Shown here one piece after another: positions 18,570-26,511 of a DNA stretch of 64,000 bases. The stretch spans positions 1 to 64,000 of the forward strand of contig NZ_LXKA01000055.1 of NCBI RefSeq assembly GCF_001645125.1. The letters run 5' to 3'. Made by a program: the position numbers and the translations under genes. How positions within the stretch are numbered: position 1 is the stretch's first letter; every line of letters starts with the position of its first letter. The notes under the pieces were generated by a model. It saw only the letters and a list, made by a program, of their open reading frames with translations, was not told where the DNA came from and ran no database searches. Source of the stretch: Paraburkholderia ginsengiterrae. Lineage in GTDB: Bacteria > Pseudomonadota > Gammaproteobacteria > Burkholderiales > Burkholderiaceae.

Positions 18570-18699
18570 GAGTTCTCCACCGACGTGATGCGGTTGGAAG
18601 AACACTAGCAGATAGAGATCATTTTGCCGTGCTTCACGGCGATCGCGACGGCGCCCGCGGCGGCAGTGAGCCGCCACAGGCCATGCCGCCGGGCCGGGC

Positions 18700-19911
18700 T
18701 TACTGAATCGCGCTCGCCAAAGCCTGCGCCGTCGCTGCGGAGAGCGTCCACCCCAGGTGTCCGTGCCCGGTGTTGTAGAACACACCTCGCCGCTTCCCTT
18801 GGCCGACCTTGGGCAGCATGCTCGGCAGCATGGGGCGCAAACCGGCCCAGGGAATCACGCGCGCGGTCGACACCTCGGGGAAATAACGGCGCGTCCAATC
18901 GACCAGCGGCGCGATCCGGTCCGAGCGGATATCCCGATTGAAGCCGTTGATCTCCGCCGTGCCCGCCACGCGGAAACGGTCCGCGCCGAGCCGGCTCGTG
19001 ACGATTTTCGCGCTGTCGTCGAGCAGGCTCACCCACGGCGCTCGCTGCTGGCTGATTTCGTCGTCGAGGCAGACCGTGATCGAATAGCCTTTGACCGGGT
19101 AGATGTTCACGTGGTCGCCCAGCATCGTCGCGAAGTCGCGGCTCTTCACGCCGGCGCAGACGACGATGCGCTCGAAACCGAAGCGCTGCGATTCGCCTTC
19201 GAGATCGACCATCAGCGAGAACTGTCCTTCGGTGGGCTGTTCGATCGACGTGATCTGCGCGTCGTAATGAAACTGAACGCCGTGCCGCTCGCATGCCTGA
19301 GCCAGTCCGCGCGTGAACTTGTGAATATCGCCGGTCGAATCGGAAGGCGTGAAAAAGCCGCCGAAAAAGTCGCCTTGCAGCGTGGGTTCGATGCGCTGCA
19401 ACTCGCTTGCCGTGACCGGGCTGCGGTCGAGTCCGCCCTCGCGCAGCAGTTCGTTCACCTTGCTGGCGGCGTCGAATTCCTTGCGGGTCTTGTAGATGTG
19501 CAGAATGCCGCGCCGTTCGAGATCGAAGTCGATGCCTTCCTTCTCGGCGATCGAAAACAGGTGCTCGCGCGCGGCAATCGCGAGGCGTACGGTTTCGACG
19601 GTATTCGCGCGATAGTGCGGAATCTGCCGCAGGAATTCACCCATCCACGAGTACTTGTGCCAGGTGGGCGCGGGATTGAGCAGCAGTGGGGCGTCGCGTG
19701 TGAGCATCCAGCGCAGGCCCTTCAGCACGGTGGCCGCGCTGTTCCAGACTTCGGCATTGCTGGCCGATAGCTGGCCGCCGTTGGCGAACGATGTTTCCAT
19801 TGCCGCATAGCGATGGCGTTCGAACACGGTGACGTGGTGGCCGCGTTGGGCGAGGGCGTGCGCGGTCGTGACGCCGGTAATGCCGGCGCCGATAATGGCG
19901 ATTCGTGACAT
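18700..19911 (-). CDS. FAD-dependent D-amino acid dehydrogenase (DadA family)
   Basis: A 403-residue flavoprotein that oxidatively deaminates amino acids and passes electrons to the respiratory chain. The N-terminal FAD-binding motif is IAIIGAGITGVTTAHALAQR, followed by METSFANGGQLSASNAEVWN, a DadA signature. The middle holds KFTRGLAQACERHG and GFERIVVCAGVKS, and the C-terminal FAD contact is FYNTGHGHLGWTLS. It is about 25 residues shorter than E. coli DadA. A tandem glycine riboswitch lies directly upstream, so glycine or a related small amino acid is a likely substrate or signal; activity on glycine (ThiO-like) is inference. No alanine racemase (dadX) gene is nearby. Confidence 0.88.
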   Translation of the reverse strand: MSRIAIIGAGITGVTTAHALAQRGHHVTVFERHRYAAMETSFANGGQLSASNAEVWNSAATVLKGLRWMLTRDAPLLLNPAPTWHKYSWMGEFLRQIPHYRANTVETVRLAIAAREHLFSIAEKEGIDFDLERRGILHIYKTRKEFDAASKVNELLREGGLDRSPVTASELQRIEPTLQGDFFGGFFTPSDSTGDIHKFTRGLAQACERHGVQFHYDAQITSIEQPTEGQFSLMVDLEGESQRFGFERIVVCAGVKSRDFATMLGDHVNIYPVKGYSITVCLDDEISQQRAPWVSLLDDSAKIVTSRLGADRFRVAGTAEINGFNRDIRSDRIAPLVDWTRRYFPEVSTARVIPWAGLRPMLPSMLPKVGQGKRRGVFYNTGHGHLGWTLSAATAQALASAIQ

Positions 19912-19964
19912 GTCATGGTCCAGAGTAGTTGAGCATCACCGGTGTCGATTTCGTGTCGAAACCG

Positions 19965-20195
19965 GCGTCGATGCCCCATCTGTCCATGTACCTGAGAGTT
20001 TCTTCCCGCGGCAGTCGGACCCATTGTGTGATAGCAGGCCGTATGCGGGGAATCCCCTTCGGTGGGCGCACGGGGTCATTCCATGCGCCGCTCTCCAGAT
20101 GTTCCTGCTGCGCGGTCCTTTTGCCTGAGAGTTTCCGGGGCGGTTGCTCCGTCGGCGTCGTCACGAACGTCTGACGATCTCTCCCGCGCTGCATT
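19965..20195 (-). promoter_or_regulatory. tandem glycine riboswitch
   Basis: Read on the minus strand, two aptamers occur in series. Aptamer 1 has GGGAGAGAT, then CGCCGACGGAGCAA, then AAACTCTCAGGCAAAAGGAC. Aptamer 2 has CTGGAGAGC, then CGCCCACCGAAGGGG, then AAACTCTCAGGTACATGGAC. These are the conserved cores of the gcvT-type glycine riboswitch, with its short linker. An expression-platform stem of CCGGT/ACCGG with flanking repeats follows about 50 bases before the start of the DadA-type gene. Glycine binding normally turns the downstream gene on, usually for glycine catabolism. Confidence 0.93.
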
Positions 20196-20316
20196 GCAGA
20201 ACGGTGTGACAATACCTTTCAAAAAGATCGGCCGCAAGTGTTTCGTGCGATGCAGTGCGCAATCGGTTTTGTCTGCGGATCTATCAGATTCCGCGCCCGC
20301 TCAGCGGCGCGGCGTG

Positions 20317-20859
20317 TCATCCGCCTGGCGTTTTGTACATGATGGTGGTCGCGTCGAACGCTTGATGATGCGGGTCGCGCGCGTAGCCTGGAATCACCCC
20401 GGCCGTCCGATATCCCAGCGCGGTATAAAGCGGCTCGGCGTGATCGCCGGTTCGGGTGTCGAGCGTGAGCAGGCTGCGTTGCAGTGCATGCGCATGGCGC
20501 TCCAGTTCGGTCATCAAGGCTCTCGCGATGCCTTGGCGGCGGAATGCGGGGTGAACCAGCAGCTTGCGCACCTCCGCGCGATGCCGCTGATTCGGCATCG
20601 TGTCGTAATCGAGTTGCACGGTGCCGGCAATCGCGTCGCCCTGACGCGCGACGAACAGCATCAACCCGCCCGCGCGCAACGAAGGCAACACCTTGCCGCG
20701 CCAGAACGCTTCGCTCTCATCGACGCCGAACGGCATCACAAAGCCGACGCTGGCGCCGTTGTGGACGCAGGCCTGCAACAAGGCGCCGAGTTCGGCTAGA
20801 TGCTGTACGAGGTCATTGTCCGAAAAGGTGGCGATGGTCGTGACGGTAGAGACGCTCAT
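20317..20859 (-). CDS. GNAT-family N-acetyltransferase
   Basis: A 180-residue GNAT acyltransferase. The acetyl-CoA binding motif A is LLVHPAFRRQGIARALM, preceded by the beta-4 strand with GTVQLDYDTMPN and followed by LLTLDTRTGDHAEPLYTALG with Tyr in the terminal motif. It starts 7 bp after the stop of the XRE-cupin regulator and is probably in its operon. The substrate may be a small molecule toxin or amino acid; none can be named. The gene ends before the riboswitch region of the DadA gene, which is read in the same direction. Confidence 0.87.
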   Translation of the reverse strand: MSVSTVTTIATFSDNDLVQHLAELGALLQACVHNGASVGFVMPFGVDESEAFWRGKVLPSLRAGGLMLFVARQGDAIAGTVQLDYDTMPNQRHRAEVRKLLVHPAFRRQGIARALMTELERHAHALQRSLLTLDTRTGDHAEPLYTALGYRTAGVIPGYARDPHHQAFDATTIMYKTPGG

Positions 20860-20865
20860 GCTGGC

Positions 20866-21438
20866 TCACACGATAAAGAGAAGGTAGCGGGCCGCGCTGT
20901 GCGCGGGCGTCATGAAAGCGCTGGGGCCGAATAGCTGATAGCGCAGGCAGTCGCCTGGCCGCAGGTCATGGCTATGGCCGTCGACCGTGATTTGCAGTTG
21001 CCCTTCGAGCAGCAGTAGGTGATGTTCGAGGCCGGGCCGCGGCGAGGCGTCGTACGTGATGTGCACACCGGCATCGAGCTCGCACTCCAGTACCTCCCCG
21101 CTCAGCGCCTGCGCAGGCGGCGATACCGAGCGCCGCCTGAAGCCGACGCCGGGGTCCGTCCAGAGCGGCTGCGTGGCGCGTGGCACCAGCGGCGCGAAGT
21201 CCTCTTCGACCATGTGCATGAGGCGCGACATCGGCAAGCCGTACGCGACGCAGAGCTTGCCGAGCACGCTCGCCGTGGGGCTGACGGCGGCGTTCTCCAG
21301 GCGTGACAGGGTGGCGCGGCTGACGCCGCTGAGCCGCGCGAGGTCGTCGAGCGACCAGTTGCGCTCGGCGCGCAGCGCCCGCAGACGCTGGGCAATGCGA
21401 CGGTCGATGGTGTCGTCGTCGGAAGGTGTGATTTCCAT
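20866..21438 (-). CDS. XRE-family regulator with C-terminal cupin domain
   Basis: A 190-residue repressor-like protein. The N-terminal HTH (about residues 12-66) reads LRALRAERNWSLDDLARLSG then VSRATLSRLENAAVSPTA. The C-terminal half is a cupin: L-E-C-E-L-D-A-G, H-H-L-L-L-L-E-G-Q and the R-P-G-D-C segment. Such proteins sense small ligands such as amino acids or polyamines. The ATG chosen (MEITPSDDD) lies inside a 29-bp palindrome; a TTG 12 codons upstream is actually the likely -35 box. The transcript would therefore begin at or next to the ATG, giving a leaderless or near-leaderless, self-regulated gene. The GNAT gene follows in the same operon. Confidence 0.87.
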   Translation of the reverse strand: MEITPSDDDTIDRRIAQRLRALRAERNWSLDDLARLSGVSRATLSRLENAAVSPTASVLGKLCVAYGLPMSRLMHMVEEDFAPLVPRATQPLWTDPGVGFRRRSVSPPAQALSGEVLECELDAGVHITYDASPRPGLEHHLLLLEGQLQITVDGHSHDLRPGDCLRYQLFGPSAFMTPAHSAARYLLFIV

Positions 21439-21474
21439 ATTCGGGAAATTATCCTGAATATGGAAAATAGTCAA
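21435..21474 (-). promoter_or_regulatory. promoter and 29-bp palindromic operator of the XRE-cupin gene
   Basis: On the minus strand, TTGACT (21474-21469) and TAATTT (21451-21446) are spaced 17 bp, with the ATG only 7 bases beyond. A near-perfect dyad at 21435-21463 (outer arms CCATATTC/GAATATGG, inner GGA/TCC) covers the -10 box and the start codon. This is the expected arrangement for autorepression. Confidence 0.6.
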
Positions 21475-21483
21475 TGCACGGAT

Positions 21484-22008
21484 CTACAACGCCGCCACAT
21501 CGCGCGAGAAGGTCCACCCCTCCTTGGACTGAGGACGCAAGAGCAGGTAGAACGCCACGAAGTGCGTGATCATCAGCAGCGGCACGTAGAGGATGGGAAT
21601 CCCGTACATCGAGCCCAGCTGCCCCGCCATGGAAGGCAGGTCGATCCGGGTCGCGTGGTAATAGTCGACGAGGATGTCGACCGCCCCCACGAGATTGAAC
21701 GCGACCACCAGAACCCAGAAGAGCGGACGGATCCTGAAGGCGAGCAGCGCCAGCATCGCCAGCACGCCGGTTGCGAAGTCGCCATAAGCGGCGAACTGCG
21801 TGAAGCTGGCCGGCAGGCTGGGGCCGACCACGCCGGGCAGCATGAAGACCAGCCCGAAGAAGCGGAAGCTATGCAGCGTCGCGATGGCGCGTTGCGCGTC
21901 GGCGCGATCCATCGACTTGAGCCTGGGCAGCCCATACGGCACGAAGCAAAGCAGCCAGGCAACGTAGCCCAGAACGAGATGGATGCGGAAAAGCGTTTCG
22001 GTCGACAT
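21484..22008 (-). CDS. conserved membrane protein, function unknown
   Basis: A 174-residue protein with four or five predicted membrane helices: FRIHLVLGYVAWLLCFVPYG, LVFMLPGVVG, TGVLAMLALLAFRI, FWVLVVAFNLVGAVDILVDY and IPILYVPLLMITHFVAFYLL. The charged loops are short. It begins 13 bp after the end of the broken methyltransferase gene and should be cotranscribed with it. No family with known function is recognised; a quinone-, lipid- or stress-related role would be a guess. Confidence 0.8.
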   Translation of the reverse strand: MSTETLFRIHLVLGYVAWLLCFVPYGLPRLKSMDRADAQRAIATLHSFRFFGLVFMLPGVVGPSLPASFTQFAAYGDFATGVLAMLALLAFRIRPLFWVLVVAFNLVGAVDILVDYYHATRIDLPSMAGQLGSMYGIPILYVPLLMITHFVAFYLLLRPQSKEGWTFSRDVAAL

Positions 22009-22021
22009 GGCGGAACTCCTG

Positions 22022-22852
22022 TCAGGAATGGGTCGACGCGGCCTCGAACACCGCGCTCAGGATGCCGAGCCGGCCTTCCATGAGATTGCGTCCGAGGTTG
22101 GCGGCAAGTTGTGCAAATTCCGGCCCCATGACCACGCCGAGATTGGGCGACGGCGCGGGCCCCGACGCGCGCATTTGAAGCGCCCAGTCTTTGGCGGCCT
22201 CGGTGTCGTCTTGCTAGGTCAGCGTGCGGAAACCGGCCGCTTCGATTGCCTCGCGCGTCACCCCGGCCTCGAGGAGCCAGCTCGTTGCCGGCGTGCGTGC
22301 CCACGGAAGCGGATAATGAGGTTCGCCGCCCTTCAGCACGACGTCGTACGTCGCAAACCTGCCGCCTGGCTTCAGCACGCGCCGCATCTCGCGGTAGAGC
22401 TGCGCACGGTCGGCGATGTTCATCGCCACATGCTGAAGCAGCACGACATCGAAGCGGGCGTCGTCGAAGGGAAGCTCCAGTGCACTGGCGGTCTGGAACG
22501 CCACCTGCGCGCTTTGTCCGGTGCGCGTGGTCAGGTAGCGCGCGGCGTCCACGAAGGGCTCGCTGAGGTCGACGCCGGTCACCTTGCAGCCATAGGCCGC
22601 GGCCAGAAAGCGTGCCGGCCCGCCGACGCCCGAACCGACGTCGAGCACCGCACTGCCGGCCGTAATCCCGGCGAGCCTGGCAAGCTCGACGGTCGCGGCG
22701 AGCCCGCGGGTGTGAAACTGGTCGAGCGTGCCCAGCTGCTGGGGCGTGAGCGGTTGGTCCTCCGGGCCAAAGGCAGCGAGCACCGCTTTCAGCCGCTCGG
22801 TGAGGCCGGTTGCGCGGTAGTGGTCGCGCACGCCATCAAGGCGATCAGTCAT
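22022..22852 (-). pseudogene. SAM-dependent methyltransferase interrupted by an in-frame amber codon
   Basis: The reading frame from MTDRLDGVRDHY encodes a class I methyltransferase: SAM motif VLDVGSGVGGPARFLA, then VTGVDLSEPFV, and post-motif DVVLLQHVAMNIAD with RVLKPGGRFA. After 212 residues (FRTLT) a TAG at 22214-22216 stops it, but the same frame continues for another 63 codons starting QDDTEAAKDWALQMRASGPA and ends at TGA. The extension keeps protein-like composition (L-G-V-V-M-G-P-E-F...L-M-E-G-R-L-G-I-L) typical of this family's C-terminus, so the ancestral protein was about 276 residues. TGG or CAG to TAG would explain it. Either a recent pseudogene, a sequencing error, or amber readthrough. 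The N-terminal part could still fold. Confidence 0.8.
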
Positions 22853-22980
22853 TGCAGGTTACCTCGTCAATTCAGGAGCTATCGGTGATCGGAGTCCGGC
22901 AGAGCGCGGAATTCCCGATCCGCAAGCTCAGTGTAGGATCGCTTCCTGCGAGTGACTATCCACGCTAATATCGACGCGTT

Positions 22981-23964
22981 ATGAAGCAAAACTTCACAGT
23001 CCGGCAAGGCGCGCTCGACGGCGTCGAGGCGTTCCTGAGTGTTGTCCAGCACCGCAGTTTTCGGCGGGCGGCGGCAGCACTTGGCGTCACGCCTTCGGCA
23101 ATCAGTCAGACGGTGCGCGTACTCGAGTCGCGCATCGGCGCAGCGCTCTTCGTTCGCACAACGCGTAGTGTCGGCCTGACCGAAGCCGGCGAACGGTTCC
23201 TGTCGCGGGCCAAGCCCGCCTTCGAGGAACTCGTCGCGGCAGGCGAGGTGGCGCGTGAACTCGGGCAGCGGCCGTCCGGGCTGCTGCGCCTCTCGGTGCC
23301 GAGTTCCGTCATGCCCACGGTGCTCGAGCCGCTGGTCGCGTCCTTCTGCCGTGCCTATCCCGAGGTCGAAGTCGAGATCGTTGCCAACGCGAAGTTCGTC
23401 GATCTCGCTGCGGAAGGGTTTGACGCAGGCGTCCGGATGGGCCAGTTCATCGAGGCCGACATGGTCGCGGTACGGCTGACGCCGCCGTTTCCGTTCGAGG
23501 TAGTTGGCAGCCCGGAGTATCTGACGGGGCGGACGCGGCCGGAGCGCATCGAGGATCTGCGTGACCATGCCTGTCTGCGCTTGCGCCGCACGAACGGGTC
23601 GATCGCGCCCTGGTCTTTCGTCGACGGCAACAAGCCGGTCGAGGCCATCGTCGCGGGCCCGCTCATCGCGCAGGACTATCCGACACTCGTCGGCGCGGCG
23701 ATTCGAGGGGTGGGGCTCGCACAGGTGCCGCGCCCGGTTGCCGCCGCGGCGCTTGCGGACGGGCGTTTGCAGGCGTTGCTAACGCCCTTCGCGGTGATCA
23801 CGCCAGGCGTATTTCTGTACCACTCTGGCAGAAATCAGGTCTTGCCCAAACTGCGCGCGTTCATCGACCACGTCAAATTCCGCGGCGCTGACGCGGGGGA
23901 TGCCGGACCAACTAGTGAGCGGCGCGCAACGCCTCGTCCGCCACCGCCAGCCGGGAAGCCATGA
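22981..23964 (+). CDS. LysR-family transcriptional regulator
   Basis: A 327-residue LysR regulator. The N-terminal winged HTH reads LDGVEAFLSVVQHRSFRRAA then LGVTPSAISQTVRVLESRIG with F-V-R-T-T-R-S-V-G-L-T. The effector domain contains L-R-L-S-V-P-S and SLV-type strands through GVGLAQVPRP. It is divergent from the methyltransferase/membrane-protein operon, the usual place for a LysR target. The C-terminal ~25 residues (Pro/Arg-rich) extend beyond the common LysR end and overlap the SulP gene on the other strand by 53 bp. No clear Shine-Dalgarno sequence precedes the ATG. Confidence 0.9.
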   Translation: MKQNFTVRQGALDGVEAFLSVVQHRSFRRAAAALGVTPSAISQTVRVLESRIGAALFVRTTRSVGLTEAGERFLSRAKPAFEELVAAGEVARELGQRPSGLLRLSVPSSVMPTVLEPLVASFCRAYPEVEVEIVANAKFVDLAAEGFDAGVRMGQFIEADMVAVRLTPPFPFEVVGSPEYLTGRTRPERIEDLRDHACLRLRRTNGSIAPWSFVDGNKPVEAIVAGPLIAQDYPTLVGAAIRGVGLAQVPRPVAAAALADGRLQALLTPFAVITPGVFLYHSGRNQVLPKLRAFIDHVKFRGADAGDAGPTSERRATPRPPPPAGKP

Positions 23965-26161
23965 CCTTGACGACAAAGCGATGAATCTGCTGGGCGGTCA
24001 CCGGATCGTCGCGTTCGAGCGTATGCAGCGACTCGAGCGTCAAACGCCGGACGCGCGCGGGCCCCTCGGCGAGCACATCCGCACTGCGCGCCTGCTGCGT
24101 GTACACCGCCATTTCGCCGACTATCGTCCCCTGTCCGAACGAGCGCAGCCTGAGAGACCGGCCGCGCGCAAGCGGCAATAACACCGTCACCCGGCCGCGC
24201 TCGACAAAGTACATCGCATCGCCGGGTTCGCCTTGACGGAACACCGCTTGCCCCGCATCGAGTTCGCGCACCTCCAGAAGGGTCAACAACTTGTTTAGCG
24301 CTTCTGACGTGAAATGCGGCGCGAGAAGTGCCTCGAAGTCCATATTGCCCTCGCTGACATCGGGCGCAGCGAGAGGGTCCGACGCCAGCAACGTATCTTC
24401 GACCCATTCCAGTCCCGCATCCAGCGTAGCGAATTCGTGAATCCGCAGGTTCAGCGTGCCGGTTTTCATGAGCAACTCACGCGAGCGTGCGGGCAGTCCC
24501 ATCAGCACCAGGTCCGCGTCGCGCGTCGCGCATAGCTGCCTGAGCTTGACGAAGCTGAGCGATACCGACGCGTCCATGCCGGAGGTCGAAGCGAAGTCGA
24601 GGACAACGAAACGTATGCGTTTCGGACCGTGTGCGGTCAGCCTTTCGCGCACGCGCTGCAAGATCGAATTGGCCGTGCCGAAGAAGAGGAATCCTTGCAG
24701 GCACGTTCCACACACCTGCGTACCGAGTTCGCGTAGCCGTTGCGTTGCTTCGATACTGCGCTCGACATTCGACGTGCGCGTGCTGCCGTCGAACTCCATG
24801 CGCACGCAACTGACGCGGCCATACAAGAGTGCGAACATCACGCATGCGGCAATGATGCCGGCTATCACACCGGCGACGACGCCGTAGAACGCAATGGCGC
24901 CCAGAATGAGCGGCACGAGCAGATACTCGTGCCAGTTGAGCTTGCTATACGCACCGACCAGCCACTGGATCAGCAGCCGCAGTCCCATGAATAACTGCAG
25001 CCCAACCAGCACCGGCACCGGAAAAAGCGCAACCAGGCCGGGCCAGACGGCCAGCACGAGCAGGCACGCAAGGGAGGCGAATACGCCCGCCATGCGGCTC
25101 GACGCGCCGGCGCGCGCGTTGAGCATCGACCGGTTGTACGACTGGTAGCCGACCATCCCACCCAACATTCCGCTCGCGATGTTGGCGATGCCGGCCGCGC
25201 GCATCTCGCGGTTCAGGTCGATGTCTTCGCCGGTGGCCGCGCCAATCGCCGTCGAATTCATCAGGATCGTGATCGCCGAGATCGACGTGACCATGAGCGT
25301 CTCCGGCAAGTGCGCGGCGATGGCTGACCAGTCGACGCCGCCATGTGCCAGGGATCCCAGCGATGTAGGCAGATGCAACTCAGGAAGACGGAACGGATGT
25401 GCCGCCACGCGCGGCAGCAGTAACCCGGCGCTGCGGGCGTCGTCGATCGACAGGCCGGCAACAGGCAGTAGCAGGTAAAACAGCGCGACGCCGAATGCCA
25501 GCGTAATCGGCAGGGCAGCGGCGTGTTTCGAGGTGCGCGCCAGCAGCGTGGCCAACGCACAGACCAGCACGGCGGGTGTCCACATCAGCCAGTTCAGATG
25601 CGTCACCAGCGCCAGGCTGTGCCAGTTCAATGGCTCGCCGGTCACGACGCGAAACGCGCCCGCCATCAGCAGATAGCCGGTGCCGGCGAGGAAGCCTCCC
25701 AGCACCGGGTAGGGGAGGAATTGCAGCGAACGGCTGCGCCTCGAAGAACCAACCGCATACAGAATGATTCCCGTCACCACCGAACACAGCGCGATGGTAA
25801 TCAGCACCGTTAGCAGAATCGTCTGCGGCGTCCCGCCGTCGGCCCGCACACTGCTGGCGACACCGGCCGCCACACCGGCAAGAAACGCCGTTGCGTTGCC
25901 GTCGGGTCCGCCGATGTTCACGCGCATCGAGCTCGTCAGCGAGATCACCAGCGCCGTCACCACGCAACTGATGAACGCCGTGGGAACACCAAGCCCGGCG
26001 TAACGGGCGAGATCCGCGCTGAAGATCAGCGTGCCCAGGCTCATGGCGTAGCAGAGCATGACCAGGGTCGATACCATGCCGGCCGACAGGTCGCCGAGCA
26101 GGCCCGTCATGCGCGGCCCGGCGCGGGCATCGGGTGACGGAACTGTCGTGGCTGGCTTCAC
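23912..26161 (-). CDS. SulP-family anion transporter with STAS and cyclic-nucleotide-binding domains
   Basis: A 749-residue inner-membrane SulP (SLC26) transporter. The membrane part (about residues 19-450) includes YAMSLGTLIFSADLARYAGL and VNIGGPDGNATAFLAG, the N-terminal SulP signature, and GMLGGMVGYQSYNRSMLNAR. A STAS domain follows (VLDFASTSGMDASVSLSFVK), then a cNMP-binding domain in the last 130 residues with RQGEPGDAMYFVERGRVTVL and the phosphate-binding cassette GEMAVYTQQARSADV (Glu 683, Arg 692). Both cassette residues needed for cAMP/cGMP are present. The start is GTG with GGGGAG at correct spacing, which fixes the start over a longer upstream frame. Transport of sulfate, bicarbonate or a dicarboxylate cannot be told apart. 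It is divergent from an adenylate cyclase gene. Confidence 0.9.
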   Translation of the reverse strand: MKPATTVPSPDARAGPRMTGLLGDLSAGMVSTLVMLCYAMSLGTLIFSADLARYAGLGVPTAFISCVVTALVISLTSSMRVNIGGPDGNATAFLAGVAAGVASSVRADGGTPQTILLTVLITIALCSVVTGIILYAVGSSRRSRSLQFLPYPVLGGFLAGTGYLLMAGAFRVVTGEPLNWHSLALVTHLNWLMWTPAVLVCALATLLARTSKHAAALPITLAFGVALFYLLLPVAGLSIDDARSAGLLLPRVAAHPFRLPELHLPTSLGSLAHGGVDWSAIAAHLPETLMVTSISAITILMNSTAIGAATGEDIDLNREMRAAGIANIASGMLGGMVGYQSYNRSMLNARAGASSRMAGVFASLACLLVLAVWPGLVALFPVPVLVGLQLFMGLRLLIQWLVGAYSKLNWHEYLLVPLILGAIAFYGVVAGVIAGIIAACVMFALLYGRVSCVRMEFDGSTRTSNVERSIEATQRLRELGTQVCGTCLQGFLFFGTANSILQRVRERLTAHGPKRIRFVVLDFASTSGMDASVSLSFVKLRQLCATRDADLVLMGLPARSRELLMKTGTLNLRIHEFATLDAGLEWVEDTLLASDPLAAPDVSEGNMDFEALLAPHFTSEALNKLLTLLEVRELDAGQAVFRQGEPGDAMYFVERGRVTVLLPLARGRSLRLRSFGQGTIVGEMAVYTQQARSADVLAEGPARVRRLTLESLHTLERDDPVTAQQIHRFVVKVMASRLAVADEALRAAH

Positions 26162-26511
26162 AGTGCTCCCCGGTAAGGGCGGACGGAATCTCGCCTCGGC
26201 CGTGCGGTTCGCGTGGCGCGCTGCCGTTGGGTCTTGGTCGACCCTCACCGATCGTTCCGGAGGACGAACGACTGCACGTTGCGTCTCGCGACTCGAGTGT
26301 GCGCCTCCGGACACCATGGCCGGTACACGATGCAGTATCCGGCGTCGCCGCAACCAGTGTCAAACCCGGCGTCTGGTGTGCTGCGGCAAGCCACCGTGGT
26401 TTTGGCCGAATCGGCATCCACGTCGTCGCCGGTACCCCGTATCCGCCTCCTTCACGTTGGACGTACACTGCCCGGTATGGGTGGTCGAGCGTACCGGATT
26501 GGGCGGCGGCG
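26162..26511. promoter_or_regulatory. divergent promoter region of SulP and adenylate cyclase genes
   Basis: A 350-bp region between two divergent starts. It is GC-rich with no obvious -10 box and no TGTGA-N6-TCACA Crp site. Longer reading frames on both strands cross it but lack family features. It presumably carries both promoters. Confidence 0.4.

Noticed and set aside
26162-26511. N-terminal extension of the adenylate cyclase frame back to 26134
   Set aside because: The extension overlaps the SulP start, lacks domain character and has no ribosome-binding site; the SAM domain begins right at the chosen ATG.
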